Source of the DNA: Pantoea agglomerans
GTDB taxonomy: Bacteria; Pseudomonadota; Gammaproteobacteria; Enterobacterales; Enterobacteriaceae
Assembly: GCF_021397715.1 (NCBI RefSeq)
Contig: NZ_CP090207.1
Coordinates: 1,984,001-2,048,000, forward strand
Length of the DNA stretch: 64,000 nt
Direction of reading: 5' to 3'
Shown: in pieces, positions 20,084 to 31,005 of the stretch
Position numbering within the stretch: the stretch's first letter is position 1
Layout: every line of letters starts with the position of its first letter
The notes under the pieces: model-generated
What the model was told of the DNA's origin: nothing
The model's input: only the letters and a program-made list of their open reading frames with translations
Databases searched by the model: none
Made by a program: the position numbers and the translations under genes

Positions 20084-20656
20084 CAGGTCACTTATTTCAG
20101 CGGGCGAAATGAAAGTGTGACGCATTATGGTGCAAACTCCGGATTTATTGCACCATAATAAAGCAATTATTCATCCGGCTTAATAGATTCAGCCGATTAT
20201 CACTTTCATTACTGGCCGACGCAATTCTCACCGCTGATGCGATTAAAATGTCACGATTTTCACATGATAATCTGCTTAATATTTACCGCTTAGCCTGACA
20301 AATCACGCCCGTTATGCTGACGGGCGTGCATTGATCTCGACTCTTTGCACTGCCTCCGAATAAGTACCAGAATGGCGCATTAACGCCGCCGTCTGCGCCT
20401 GCTAACAGAGTTTTTTATCTAAAATCTCTATTTTTCAAACCGATAAGATATTTTCAGGTTGAAAATTAACACTTCCGCTTCCAGAAAACTCATGATAAAA
20501 GAGAATTAGTTAACATTTTAGCTATTTTGCTTTGGCGCCCATTAACGGCTTCTGATAATTTTTGACGCAACGTAAAAATTTTCACCGAAAGCCCAAAGTG
20601 AGAACGCTTTTTGCTTAAGCCTATCGGGATACTTAATAAAAGGTTGGCGCTTTCGC
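20084..20656. other. Long leader/promoter region before the opp locus
   Basis: 573 bases, AT-rich, with no supported gene. A 12-bp perfect inverted repeat lies at 20124-20159. The enterobacterial opp operon is known for a long upstream region and post-transcriptional control of oppA, so this stretch probably carries promoters and a long 5' UTR; I could not fix the promoter boxes. Confidence 0.5.
20124..20159. repeat. 12-bp perfect inverted repeat
   Basis: ATTATGGTGCAA (20124-20135) and TTGCACCATAAT (20148-20159) separated by 12 bases. No T-run follows, so it is not an obvious terminator; two-fold symmetry suggests a dimeric regulator site or a cruciform. Confidence 0.7.
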
Positions 20657-22291
20657 ATGACTGGGATGAAAAAATTGCAGCAGCAACGGTCAAAAATTGC
20701 ATTAACGTTGTTAATCGCCTTTTCACCGGCTTACGCCGCTACGGTGCCGTCCGGAACCCCTCTGGCACCGCAGCAGCAGATCGTGATCAATAACGGCACT
20801 GAGGTGGCGTCACTTGATCCCCATAAAACCGAAGGCGTGCCCGAATCCAATATCATTCTTAACCTGCTCGATGGGTTAGTGAATACCGATAACAGCGGCA
20901 ACGTGGTGCCCGGTGTCGCGAAGAGCTGGCAAAACCAGCAGGGAAGGCAGTGGACCTTTACCCTGCGTGATGACGCGAAATGGAGCAACGGCCAACCCGT
21001 CACCGCCGAAGATTTCGTCTATAGCTGGCGACGTCTGGCGGATCCCAACACCGCTTCTCCTTATTCCAGCTATTTACAGGCGGCGCACTTCGCCAACATT
21101 GACGCCATTCTGGCCGGTAAAATGTCACCCGATCAGCTCGGTGTTAAGGCGCTGGATGCTCATCATCTGCAAATTACCCTGAGCGAGCCGGTGCCTTATC
21201 TGGTGGCGATGCTGGCGCATACCGCGATGAAGCCGGTTTATGGCCCGGCGATCAAACAGTGGGGCGAGGCCTGGACGAGGCCGGGTCACTACGTCGGCAA
21301 CGGCGCGTATACCCTGAGCGACTGGATAGTTAACGAAAAAATTGTGCTGAAGCGCAATCCACACTACTGGGATAACAGCCATACGGTGATTGAGCAGGGC
21401 ACCTTCCTGCCGATAGCCTCTGAGAACAGCGATATCAATCGCTATCGCAGCGGTGGCACCGACATGACCAACAGCGTAATCCCGCCAGAAATGTTCGGCA
21501 AACTGCGGAAAGAGCTGGGCGAGCAGGTCAAAGTCAGTCCGCTGCTCTGCACTTTCTACTATGAAATTAATAATAAAAAGCCGCCGTTTAACGACCCGCG
21601 GGTCCGTGCCGCGATCAAGATGACCCTCGACCGCGAGGTGATAGCCAACAAGATCATGGGGCAGGGACAGATTCCGGCCTATAGCCTGACGCCACCTTTT
21701 ACCGCCGGGATTAATTTAACCCCACCGGAATGGTTCAAAGAGAGCCAGGCGCAGCGCAATCAGGCAGCGAAAAAGTTACTGGCAGAGGCAGGGTTTGATG
21801 ATAGCCATCCGTTAACTTTCACGCTGCTCTACAACACCTCCGATCAGAACAAACGCCAGGCGATCGCGGCTGCCTCCATGTGGCAGAAGAACCTTGGGGC
21901 GAAAGTGACGCTACAGAATCAGGAGTGGAAAACCCTGCTGGAGACCCGCCATCAGGCGCAGTATGACGTGGTTCGCGCTACCTGGTGTGCCGATTACAAT
22001 GAGCCATCGACCTTCCTCAACATGCTGATCAGCAACGCCTCGATCAATACCGCGTTTTACAGTAGCCCGGAGTTTGACCGTCTGATGGCTGAGACCCTGA
22101 CTGCCGGGAGTGACGCGCAGCGCGCCAGCCTCTATCAGCAGGCTGAAACTCAACTCGACAAAGACTCACCAATTGTGCCAGTTTACTACCGCGTGAGTGT
22201 GCGCCTGGTGAAGCCCTGGGTTGGCGGCTTTACGGGCAAAGACCCGCAGGACATGACAGACCTGAAATACTATTTCATCAAACAACACTGA
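20657..22291 (+). CDS. OppA-like periplasmic peptide-binding protein (paralogue 1)
   Basis: A 544-residue solute-binding protein of ABC transporter family 5. Signal peptide residues about 4-27, cleavage likely at AYA-A. The family start of mature OppA is recognisable (ASLDPHKTEGVPESNI), as are WTFTLRDDAKWSNGQPVTAEDFVYSW, CTFYYEINNKKPPFNDPRVR and the tail PVYYRVSVRLVKPWVGG. It closely resembles the gene 157 bases downstream, so it is a tandem duplicate that should dock on the same OppBC. In one loop (RYRSGGTDMTN) it recalls E. coli OppA more than paralogue 2 does. Start choice (20657 or 20666) is open; neither has a good Shine-Dalgarno. Confidence 0.9.
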   Translation: MTGMKKLQQQRSKIALTLLIAFSPAYAATVPSGTPLAPQQQIVINNGTEVASLDPHKTEGVPESNIILNLLDGLVNTDNSGNVVPGVAKSWQNQQGRQWTFTLRDDAKWSNGQPVTAEDFVYSWRRLADPNTASPYSSYLQAAHFANIDAILAGKMSPDQLGVKALDAHHLQITLSEPVPYLVAMLAHTAMKPVYGPAIKQWGEAWTRPGHYVGNGAYTLSDWIVNEKIVLKRNPHYWDNSHTVIEQGTFLPIASENSDINRYRSGGTDMTNSVIPPEMFGKLRKELGEQVKVSPLLCTFYYEINNKKPPFNDPRVRAAIKMTLDREVIANKIMGQGQIPAYSLTPPFTAGINLTPPEWFKESQAQRNQAAKKLLAEAGFDDSHPLTFTLLYNTSDQNKRQAIAAASMWQKNLGAKVTLQNQEWKTLLETRHQAQYDVVRATWCADYNEPSTFLNMLISNASINTAFYSSPEFDRLMAETLTAGSDAQRASLYQQAETQLDKDSPIVPVYYRVSVRLVKPWVGGFTGKDPQDMTDLKYYFIKQH

Positions 22292-22399
22292 GCCGCACGC
22301 TTACCCGGCGAGACAGCCGGGGAGCGCGCGATCGTGCAGACCACGTAATGCGGTCACTATCCTCAGGTTAACCAGCCGGGGATCCCGAGACGGGGGACG

Positions 22400-22421
22400 C
22401 CGGGGCAGCTAATCGCCCCGG
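22400..22421 (+). repeat. Stem-loop between the two oppA genes
   Basis: CCGGGGC and GCCCCGG arms with an 8-base loop, 27 bases before the second oppA. No T-run follows. It may protect or process the mRNA between the genes. Confidence 0.5.
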
Positions 22422-22448
22422 TGACGATAATAAAACTGGAGTGTAATA

Positions 22449-24089
22449 ATGAACAACATCACGAAAAAAAGCCTGATTGCAGCGGGCGTCTTCGCTGCAA
22501 TCAGTGCACTGGCTGGGAATGCAGCTTTAGCGGCAACGGTGCCTGCGGGCGTTGAGCTGGCCGCAAAACAGGAACTGGTTCGCGGCAATGGCGATGAGGT
22601 GCAGTCGCTTGATCCGCACAAAATTGAAGGCGTACCGGAAGATAACGTAGCGCGCGATCTTTACGAAGGTCTGCTGGTCAATGACAGCAACGGCAAACCG
22701 GTCCCCGCCGTGGCGGAAAGTTACGAAAACAAAGATTTTAAAGTGTGGACTTTCCATCTGCGCAAAAATGCGAAATGGTCCAATGGCGAGCCGGTCACTG
22801 CGCAGGACTTCGTCTACAGCTGGGAGCGCCTGGTCGATCCGAAAACCGCCTCACCTTACGCCAGCTATCCGCAATATGGTCATATCCTGAATGTCGATGA
22901 GATCATCGCCGGTAAAAAACCGATTACCGATCTGGGCGTCAAAGCCATTGATGATCACACGCTGGAAGTCACCCTGAGTGAGCCGGTTCCCTATTTTGAT
23001 AAGCTGCTGATCAACTCCGTCATGTCACCGGTTTACAAACCGGCAATTGAGAAGTTTGGCGATCAGTGGACCCAGCCACAGAACTGGGTCGGCAACGGCG
23101 CTTTTAAACTGGACGCGCACGTAATTAACGAGCGTATCACCCTGGTGCGTAACCCGAACTACTGGGACAACGAACACACCGTGCTGAACAAAGTCACCTT
23201 CCTGCCAATCAGTTCTGAAGTCAGCGACGTTAACCGTTACTTCTCCGAGAACGGCAGCGACATGACCTATAACAACCTGCCGATTGAGCTGTTTAAAAAG
23301 TTACAGCGTGACAACGGTAAAGAGCTGCACGTCGATCCTTACCTCTGCACCTACTACTACGAAATTAACAATCAGAAAGCACCTTTCACCGATCCGCGCG
23401 TGCGCGCCGCCCTGAAGCTGGGTCTGGATCGTGACATCATGGTGAATAAGGTGCTGGCGCAGGGTCAGATACCCGCCTACAGCTACACGCCGCCATCCAC
23501 CGACGGCATGGATATTCTGCCACCAGACTGGTTCAAATGGTCGCAGGACAAACGTAATGAAGAGGCGAAAAAGCTGTTAGCTGAAGCGGGTTATACTGCC
23601 GACAAACCGCTGACCTTTAACCTGCTCTACAACACCTCCGATCTGCATAAGAAGCTGGCCATTGCCGCCTCGTCGATCTGGAAGAAAAACATCGGTGTGA
23701 ACATCAAGCTGGAAAACCAGGAGTGGAAAACCTTCCTGGATACCCGTCATCAGGGTAACTTCGATGTTTCACGCGCGGCCTGGTGTGCGGACTACAACGA
23801 ACCGACCTCCTTCCTGAATACTATGGTCTCCAACAGCAGCAGTAACACCTCGCACTATAAGAGCGACGAGTACGATAAAGTGGTGCGTGGGGCGATTAAG
23901 GCAGCCGATGAAAAAGCCCGTGCGGTGGAGTATCAGAAAGCCGAGCAGATCCTGGATAAAGACAGCACCATCGTACCGGTTTACTACTACGTGAATACAC
24001 GTCTGGTGAAACCGTATGTCGGCGGTTATAACGGCAAAGATCCGCTGGATAAAACGCTCGATAAGAACTTCTACATCATTAAACACTAA
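22449..24089 (+). CDS. oppA: Periplasmic oligopeptide-binding protein OppA (paralogue 2)
   Basis: A 546-residue binding protein that captures di- to pentapeptides for import. The signal peptide MNNITKKSLIAAGVFAAIS ends at about residue 28 (AALA-AT) and resembles E. coli OppA; body motifs include EVQSLDPHKIEGVPEDN, CTYYYEINNQKAPF and PVYYYVNTRLVKPYVGG. A strong GGAG Shine-Dalgarno precedes the ATG. It is followed by a GC hairpin and then oppBCDF, so it is the canonical operon member. Confidence 0.95.
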   Translation: MNNITKKSLIAAGVFAAISALAGNAALAATVPAGVELAAKQELVRGNGDEVQSLDPHKIEGVPEDNVARDLYEGLLVNDSNGKPVPAVAESYENKDFKVWTFHLRKNAKWSNGEPVTAQDFVYSWERLVDPKTASPYASYPQYGHILNVDEIIAGKKPITDLGVKAIDDHTLEVTLSEPVPYFDKLLINSVMSPVYKPAIEKFGDQWTQPQNWVGNGAFKLDAHVINERITLVRNPNYWDNEHTVLNKVTFLPISSEVSDVNRYFSENGSDMTYNNLPIELFKKLQRDNGKELHVDPYLCTYYYEINNQKAPFTDPRVRAALKLGLDRDIMVNKVLAQGQIPAYSYTPPSTDGMDILPPDWFKWSQDKRNEEAKKLLAEAGYTADKPLTFNLLYNTSDLHKKLAIAASSIWKKNIGVNIKLENQEWKTFLDTRHQGNFDVSRAAWCADYNEPTSFLNTMVSNSSSNTSHYKSDEYDKVVRGAIKAADEKARAVEYQKAEQILDKDSTIVPVYYYVNTRLVKPYVGGYNGKDPLDKTLDKNFYIIKH

Positions 24090-24111
24090 TAGCACACAGG
24101 CTATCGACAGT

Positions 24112-24145
24112 GGCGGCGCGTCTGCGCCGCCTTTACGTTTTTTTA
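24112..24145 (+). terminator. Partial terminator / stabilising hairpin between oppA and oppB
   Basis: GGCGGCGC and GCGCCGCC arms with a 4-base loop, then TTTACGTTTTTTTATTT. The T-run is interrupted. Such a hairpin would let most transcripts end after oppA, giving binding protein in excess over the membrane components. Confidence 0.65.
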
Positions 24146-24179
24146 TTTGTTGTGAAGCAACAGCCTGGTAGGTACGGCA

Positions 24180-25100
24180 ATGTTAAAATTCATCCTGCGT
24201 CGCTTGCTTGAAGCGGTCCCGACGCTGTTCGTTCTGATTACCATCTCCTTCTTTATGATGCGACTGGCACCCGGTAGTCCTTTTACCGGTGAGCGCACCC
24301 TTGCGCCGGAAGTCATGGCTAACATTGAGGCGAAATATCACCTCAACGATCCGATTGGTAAGCAGTATGTCGATTACCTGGTGCAGCTGGCGCACGGCGA
24401 TTTCGGCCCCTCATTTAAATACAAAGATTATTCGGTTAACTATCTGGTTGCCCATGCGTTTCCGGTTTCAGCCAAACTCGGTCTGGCCGCCTTTCTGCTG
24501 GCGGTGGTGCTGGGGGTCACTGCCGGGGTTATTGCTGCGCTGAAACAGAACAGCCTGTGGGATTTCGCGGTGATGGGGGTGGCAATGACCGGCGTGGTGA
24601 TACCGAGTTTCGTGGTGGCGCCGCTGCTGGTGCTGGTGTTCGCCATCACCCTGAAATGGCTGCCCGGCGGAGGCTGGAATGGCGGACAGTGGAACTACAT
24701 GCTGCTGCCGATGGTCGCGCTGTCACTGGCCTATATCGCCAGCATCGCGCGTATTACCCGCGGATCGATGATTGAAGTGATGCACTCCAACTTTATCCGC
24801 ACCGCCCGTGCAAAAGGGCTGCCGCTGCGCCGCATCGTGCTGCGCCACGCGCTGAAACCTGCGCTGCTGCCGGTCATCTCCTATATGGGACCGGCCTTTG
24901 TCGGCATTATCACCGGATCGATGGTGATTGAGTCGATCTACGGTCTGCCGGGCATTGGTCAGCTGTTCGTGAACGGCGCGCTGAACCGCGACTACTCACT
25001 GGTGATGAGCCTGACCATTCTGGTGGGGTTACTGACCATTCTGTTTAACGCGATTGTTGACGTGCTGTATGCCGTCATCGATCCGAAAATTCGTTACTGA
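24180..25100 (+). CDS. oppB: Oligopeptide ABC transporter permease OppB
   Basis: A 306-residue inner-membrane permease with six predicted membrane segments, starting MLKFILRRLLEAVPTLFVL. The EAA coupling loop that contacts the ATPases is around IRTARAKGLPLRRIVLRHAL. It pairs with OppC to form the pore. It is third in the opp locus, 14 bases before oppC. Confidence 0.97.
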   Translation: MLKFILRRLLEAVPTLFVLITISFFMMRLAPGSPFTGERTLAPEVMANIEAKYHLNDPIGKQYVDYLVQLAHGDFGPSFKYKDYSVNYLVAHAFPVSAKLGLAAFLLAVVLGVTAGVIAALKQNSLWDFAVMGVAMTGVVIPSFVVAPLLVLVFAITLKWLPGGGWNGGQWNYMLLPMVALSLAYIASIARITRGSMIEVMHSNFIRTARAKGLPLRRIVLRHALKPALLPVISYMGPAFVGIITGSMVIESIYGLPGIGQLFVNGALNRDYSLVMSLTILVGLLTILFNAIVDVLYAVIDPKIRY

Positions 25101-25114
25101 TTGCGGAGTTCGCC

Positions 25115-26023
25115 ATGATGTTAAGTAAGAAAAACAGCGAAGCTCTGGATGCGTTCAGTGAGAAGCTGGAAGTGGAAGGGCGCAGTCTGTGGCAGGACGC
25201 CCGTCGTCGGTTTATCCATAACCGTGCGGCCTCACTCAGCCTGCTGGTGCTGCTGCTGATTACGCTGTTTGTGATCATTGCGCCGATGCTGTCACAGTTC
25301 ACCTACGACGACACGGACTGGGCCATGATGTCCGCTGCGCCGGATACCACGTCCGGGCACTGGTTTGGCACCGACTCCTCGGGGCGCGATCTGCTGGTCA
25401 GGGTCGCCATTGGCGGCCGGATTTCACTGATGGTCGGTGTGGCTTCCGCCTTGATCGCGGTGATCGTCGGTACCCTGTACGGTTCCGTTGCTGGCTACCT
25501 TGGCGGCAAAACCGACTCGGTGATGATGCGTATTCTGGAGATCCTCAACTCGTTCCCGTTTATGTTCTTCGTTATCCTGCTGGTGACCTTCTTTGGCCGA
25601 AATATCCTGCTGATCTTTGCCGCTATCGGCATGGTGTCGTGGCTCGATATGGCGCGTATCGTGCGTGGACAGACCCTGAGCCTGAAGCGCAAAGAGTTCA
25701 TTGAAGCGGCCCACGTTGGCGGCGTCTCCACCTGGAAAATCGTGCTGCGCCACATCGTGCCGAACGTGCTGGGCGTGGTGGTGGTTTACGCCTCGCTGCT
25801 GGTGCCGAGCATGATTCTGTTTGAATCCTTCCTGAGCTTCCTTGGCCTGGGGACGCAGGAGCCGCTGAGTAGCTGGGGCGCACTGCTCAGCGACGGCGCG
25901 AACTCGATGGAAGTGTCGCCGTGGTTACTGCTCTATCCGGCCGGTTTTCTGGTCGTGACGCTGTTCTGTTTCAACTTTATCGGCGATGGCCTGCGTGATG
26001 CCCTCGACCCGAAAGATCGCTAA
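25115..26023 (+). CDS. oppC: Oligopeptide ABC transporter permease OppC
   Basis: A 302-residue permease with an N-terminal cytoplasmic segment (SLWQDARRRFIHNRAA) and six membrane segments. Its coupling loop is KEFIEAAHVGGVSTWKIVLRH, followed by the conserved SFLSFLGLGTQEPLSSWG. It is the partner of OppB, with an 11-base gap to oppD. Confidence 0.97.
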   Translation: MMLSKKNSEALDAFSEKLEVEGRSLWQDARRRFIHNRAASLSLLVLLLITLFVIIAPMLSQFTYDDTDWAMMSAAPDTTSGHWFGTDSSGRDLLVRVAIGGRISLMVGVASALIAVIVGTLYGSVAGYLGGKTDSVMMRILEILNSFPFMFFVILLVTFFGRNILLIFAAIGMVSWLDMARIVRGQTLSLKRKEFIEAAHVGGVSTWKIVLRHIVPNVLGVVVVYASLLVPSMILFESFLSFLGLGTQEPLSSWGALLSDGANSMEVSPWLLLYPAGFLVVTLFCFNFIGDGLRDALDPKDR

Positions 26024-26034
26024 GGAGTTTCCCG

Positions 26035-27044
<1,010 letters not shown>

Positions 27045-27048
<4 letters not shown>

Positions 27049-28046
27049 GCGCCGTAGCGGAAAAAAGAGTGTTACTGGAAATCGCCGACCTCAAGGTGCA
27101 TTTCGATATTAAAGATGGCAAGCAGTGGTTCTGGCAGCCGTCAAAGACCCTGAAAGCGGTGGATGGCGTCAGCCTGCGTCTGTATGAAGGGGAAACGCTG
27201 GGTGTGGTTGGCGAGTCAGGCTGCGGTAAATCGACGCTGGCCCGCGCCATCATCGGCCTGGTGAAAGCCACTGAGGGTCGGGTGGCGTGGCTGGGACGCG
27301 ATCTGCTGGGGCAGAGCGAAGAGGAGTGGCGCAAGGCGCGCAGCGACATCCAGATGATTTTCCAGGATCCGCTGGCCTCGCTCAATCCACGCATGACTAT
27401 CGGCGATATCATTGCGGAACCGCTGCGGACCTATCATCCGAAAATGGCGCGTCAGGAAGTCAAAGATCGCGTTAAAAATATGATGATGAAGGTCGGCTTG
27501 CTGCCCAACCTGATCAACCGCTATCCGCATGAGTTCTCCGGCGGCCAGTGCCAGCGTATTGGTATCGCACGTGCGCTGATTCTGGAGCCGAAGCTGATTA
27601 TCTGTGATGAACCGGTGTCAGCGCTCGACGTGTCGATTCAGGCGCAGGTGGTTAATTTGCTGCAGCAGCTGCAGCGCGAGATGGGGCTGTCGTTGATCTT
27701 TATTGCCCACGACCTGGCGGTGGTAAAACATATCTCTGACCGCGTGCTGGTGATGTATCTCGGTCATGCGGTCGAGCTGGGCACCTACAGCGAGGTTTAC
27801 AGCAATCCGCAGCATCCCTACACCAAAGCGCTGATGTCGGCGGTGCCGATTCCCGATCCGGATCTGGAAAAGAATAAGCAGATCCAGCTGCTGGAAGGGG
27901 AACTGCCGTCACCGATCAATCCACCGTCGGGCTGCGTATTCCGCACCCGCTGTCCGATTGCCGGTCCGGAGTGCGCCAAAACCCGGCCGCTGCTGGAAGG
28001 CAGTTTCCGCCATGCGGTCTCCTGCCTGAAAGTCGATCCGTTATAA
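27045..28046 (+). CDS. oppF: Oligopeptide ABC transporter ATPase OppF
   Basis: A 333-residue ATPase forming a heterodimer with OppD. Walker A GESGCGKSTLA, signature FSGGQCQRIGIARAL, Walker B LIICDEPVSALD, and cysteine motif SGCVFRTRCPIAGPECAK. It overlaps oppD by four bases and is the last gene before the operon terminator. Confidence 0.97.
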
Positions 28047-28050
28047 AGCA

Positions 28051-28080
28051 AAACGCCGGGCAATTGCCCGGCGTTTTTTA
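28051..28080. terminator. opp operon terminator
   Basis: AACGCCGGGC and GCCCGGCGTT arms with a 4-base loop and a run of six Ts, starting right after the oppF stop; yciU converges from the other side. Confidence 0.92.
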
Positions 28081-28092
28081 TCACGGTGACGA

Positions 28093-28416
28093 CTATTCAC
28101 GCCACAGGATATGGCACAGCTTGTGGTCTTTTTCACGGCACAGCAGCACGCGTGCAAAGACGTCGTTAATCGGCTCACCATCCGCTTCACCCAGCCCAAT
28201 CACCACTTCCGCAAAAAAGTCAGGATTCAGATCGAAGTCGACGTGATCTTTCCAGTCTTCTGACGGATCGAACAGCTCGGCACCGCCGCGCTCTTCAAAC
28301 TGCAGATTAAAAAGGATGATATCTGCCGGATCGAGATTATCGCCTGCCAGCTCAAGAAAAATATCGTAAGCCTGTTCCAGCGTTTCGTCTTCAGTAAGGC
28401 GGTTGTTTAAATCCAT
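28093..28416 (-). CDS. yciU: Acidic protein YciU (UPF0263/DUF440)
   Basis: A 107-residue, strongly acidic protein almost identical in pattern to E. coli YciU ([48 protein letters not shown]). The family resembles dsDNA mimics by charge, and a nucleic-acid mimic role has been proposed for its Haemophilus homologue; function is not settled. It is followed by clsA upstream on the same strand, as in E. coli. Confidence 0.93.
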   Translation of the reverse strand: MDLNNRLTEDETLEQAYDIFLELAGDNLDPADIILFNLQFEERGGAELFDPSEDWKDHVDFDLNPDFFAEVVIGLGEADGEPINDVFARVLLCREKDHKLCHILWRE

Positions 28417-28461
28417 GGTCTGTCCTGTCTGCCTGAGGCCGTTTACACAATCTGGCTCGTT

Positions 28462-29922
28462 TTACAGTAAAGGGCTGAAGAAGTAAAACAGTCGTTCGAC
28501 GATGCGCTGCCACCAGGCACGTTTTGACCAGCGCTGGCCATCCAGCAGGCGTGAACGGGCAATATAGTCATCCTGCACACAGGCCAGATCGCTGCCAAAT
28601 CCGGCATCGTCTACCACCAGTGTAATCTCAAAATTGAGCCACAGGCTGCGCATATCAAGATTTACCGTGCCGACCAGGCTGAGTTGTCCATCAACCAGGA
28701 CGCTTTTGGTATGCAGCAGTCCATCTTCAAATTGATAAATTTTCACGCCCGCCTCCAGCAGTTCGCTGAAGAAGGCGCGGCTGGCCCAGCCTACCAGCAG
28801 GGAGTCGTTATGGCGCGGGACAATAATACTGACATTCACCCCGCGCTGCGCTGCGGTACAGATGGCGTGCAGCAGGTCGTCGCTTGGCACGAAGTAGGGC
28901 GTGGTCATGATCAACTGCTCACGGGCGGAATAGACCGCCGTCAGCAGCGCCTGGTGGATCATATCTTCCGGGAAGCCGGGACCGGAGGCGATCACCTGCA
29001 CCGTATGGCCGCTCTCCTGCTCAAACGGCATAATATTGCGATCGGGCGGCGGCGGAAGAATGCGTTTTCCGGTCTCAATCTCCCAGTCGCAGCTAAAGAC
29101 AATTCCCATGGCGGTGGCGACCGGACCTTCCATTCGCGCCATCAGGTCGATCCACTGACCGACGCCCGCGCTCTGTTTGAAGAAGCGGGGGTCCACCAGG
29201 TTCATGCTGCCGGTATAGGCGATGTAGTTATCGATTAAGACAATTTTTCGATGCTGGCGCAGATCCATCCGGCGCAGGAAGACGCGCAGCAGGCTGACCT
29301 GTAACGCTTCAACCACGTCAATGCCTGCATTGCGCATCATGCCAACCCACGGGCTGCGGAAAAAGGTCACGCTGCCGGCCGAATCGAGCAGCAGCCGGCA
29401 GTGGACGCCGCGGCGTGAGGCGGCCATCAGCGACTCGGCGACTTCATCCGCCAGCCCGCCGGGATGCCAGATATAGAACACCATCTCGATATTATGCCGC
29501 GCCAGCTGGATATCCCGAATCAGCGCCTGCATTACATCATCGGCGCTGGTGAGCAGCTGCAGTTGATTACCTTTCACCCCGGCGATGCCCTGACGGTGAT
29601 AACAGAGTTCGAACAGCGAACGGGCGACATCGCTGTGTTCAGTGGCAAAGATTTCACGACACTGCTTCAGATCGGTCATCCAGCGGGCCGTCGATGGCCA
29701 CATGGTACGAGCCCGTTCTGCGCGACGTTTACCCAGATGCAGTTCGCCAAACGACAGGTAGGCGATAATCCCCACCAGCGGCAGAATATAGATAATCAGC
29801 AGCCAGGCCATTGCCGAGGTCACGGCACGACGCTTCATCAGTATTCGCAGCGTGACACCGGCGATCAGTAGCCAGTAGCCAAACAGCAGTAACCAGCTGA
29901 TCAGGGTGTAAAAAGTGGTCAT
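28462..29922 (-). CDS. clsA: Cardiolipin synthase A
   Basis: A 486-residue inner-membrane enzyme that condenses two phosphatidylglycerols to cardiolipin and glycerol. Two N-terminal membrane segments (about residues 3-25 and 35-58) are followed by two phospholipase D HKD motifs, [10 protein letters not shown] and HTKSVLVDG. Length matches E. coli ClsA. Confidence 0.97.
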   Translation of the reverse strand: MTTFYTLISWLLLFGYWLLIAGVTLRILMKRRAVTSAMAWLLIIYILPLVGIIAYLSFGELHLGKRRAERARTMWPSTARWMTDLKQCREIFATEHSDVARSLFELCYHRQGIAGVKGNQLQLLTSADDVMQALIRDIQLARHNIEMVFYIWHPGGLADEVAESLMAASRRGVHCRLLLDSAGSVTFFRSPWVGMMRNAGIDVVEALQVSLLRVFLRRMDLRQHRKIVLIDNYIAYTGSMNLVDPRFFKQSAGVGQWIDLMARMEGPVATAMGIVFSCDWEIETGKRILPPPPDRNIMPFEQESGHTVQVIASGPGFPEDMIHQALLTAVYSAREQLIMTTPYFVPSDDLLHAICTAAQRGVNVSIIVPRHNDSLLVGWASRAFFSELLEAGVKIYQFEDGLLHTKSVLVDGQLSLVGTVNLDMRSLWLNFEITLVVDDAGFGSDLACVQDDYIARSRLLDGQRWSKRAWWQRIVERLFYFFSPLL

Positions 29923-30081
29923 TAAGTGGACATCCCGTTCGCGCTTTCGTCTGGCAAGTTTACGTGCAGATCACGGTCAGCGAAACCCTTTATCCTGTGC
30001 CATAACGATCAGATCCGATTTGGCATTGGCGATAAGATCTTTATAATGCGTGCGCGTGAATTCGATGTCAGAGAGGAAGTG

Positions 30082-30255
30082 ATGAGACGAAGCAGAAATG
30101 AAGTGGCGCGCTGGAGAATGTTACGCCAGGTACAACGACGCCGTTCACGCTGGCTGGAAGGGCAGTCACGACGCTATAAACGCATTCACAGCATTCGCCA
30201 TCAGCTGGCGCAGCAGCAGCGTCGCTCCATCCTGTTTATTACGCAGCATATTTAG
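30082..30255 (+). CDS. yciY: Small basic protein YciY
   Basis: A 57-residue, arginine-rich protein starting MRRSRNEVARWRMLRQ and containing RRRSRWLEGQSRR, clearly the YciY family found beside clsA in E. coli. AGAGGAAG just before the ATG supports this start over the 52-codon extension upstream. Function is unknown; the charge suggests RNA or membrane contact, which is only a guess. Confidence 0.88.
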   Translation: MRRSRNEVARWRMLRQVQRRRSRWLEGQSRRYKRIHSIRHQLAQQQRRSILFITQHI

Positions 30256-30293
30256 TACTGCGTAACGGGCTGCTGCCGGCAGCGGCCCCTATT

Positions 30294-30317
30294 CGCCAGC
30301 GCGGTAAGACGCTGGCG
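30294..30317. terminator. Hairpin between yciY and the 106-aa gene
   Basis: CGCCAGCG and CGCTGGCG arms around an 8-base loop between convergent genes. There is no clear T-run on either side, so efficiency is doubtful. Confidence 0.4.
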
Positions 30318-30320
30318 GAA

Positions 30321-30641
30321 TCAGGCTTCGAAAAATCCCAGATCGGCCAGAAAGTCGCGCGCCTGCAGATGTTCCTGTTGCGAGGCACCGCGATCGCTCA
30401 CCTCACGCATCAGGCAATCCGCCGGGCTACCCAGCCCAACAGGACGGCGGCAACCGGCGCGGTCATACCACTCAAAAGACCACTTGCCCGTTTTGCGATG
30501 ATAATAGATGGTTAACCAGGCAGAGCAGTTTGCCGGATAGCCACTCAACACTTCGGTTTTCGGATCGGCAATCGCCTGCACCCGTGATAACAGCTGATCG
30601 ACTAAAGTTGAGGCGCCCTGAATATTATAAGTTTTATGCAT
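30321..30641 (-). CDS. Hypothetical protein, 106 aa
   Basis: Not recognised. A soluble-looking protein starting MHKTYNIQGASTLVDQLLSRV, with a central WLTIYYHRKTGKWSFEWYDRAG segment and three cysteines. The ATG is preceded by CAGG eight bases upstream. Composition and codon use look like the neighbours, and the middle segment looks like a compact beta hairpin. No signal peptide or membrane segment. It occupies the place where E. coli has kch. Confidence 0.65.
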   Translation of the reverse strand: MHKTYNIQGASTLVDQLLSRVQAIADPKTEVLSGYPANCSAWLTIYYHRKTGKWSFEWYDRAGCRRPVGLGSPADCLMREVSDRGASQQEHLQARDFLADLGFFEA

Positions 30642-31005
30642 AATGAGCCTGCGACTGTGCTGTAGCGTTCATTCTGAGCTTCAGAGGTGTAATAAAGAAG
30701 TCATAAATGTAGACAGCGATAAGAGATAATTCCTGTTTATCCTAAAAAAAATGTCTGATGGCGCAACATTTTTCGCTGCGTGCCGGGTCAATCTCACCGT
30801 AACGGGGCTTAATCTGGCCTTATACGCTCAGTATGGGCAAAGCTGTACAACTTTACAGTTACATAAGTGACTGTTTGGCTTTAAATTATTACCTTATCCA
30901 CGGATTTAGCGTAAATTACTGGTCAAATACCTGTACAAGTAATGGTTAGTTGTATAACTTTATCGCATCGGTTATGACATCTAATGAACTCTGTGAGGGT
31001 TGACC
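30642..31005. other. Divergent promoter region, AT-rich
   Basis: 364 bases between the 106-aa gene and the YmgB-like gene. The half next to 31006 is AT-rich with several TATA-like stretches. No gene or clear operator could be assigned. Confidence 0.4.

Noticed and set aside
20124..20159. Reading the inverted repeat as an NtrC site
   Set aside because: NtrC sites are TGCACC-N5-GGTGCA; here the half-sites are in reverse order with a 12-base spacer.
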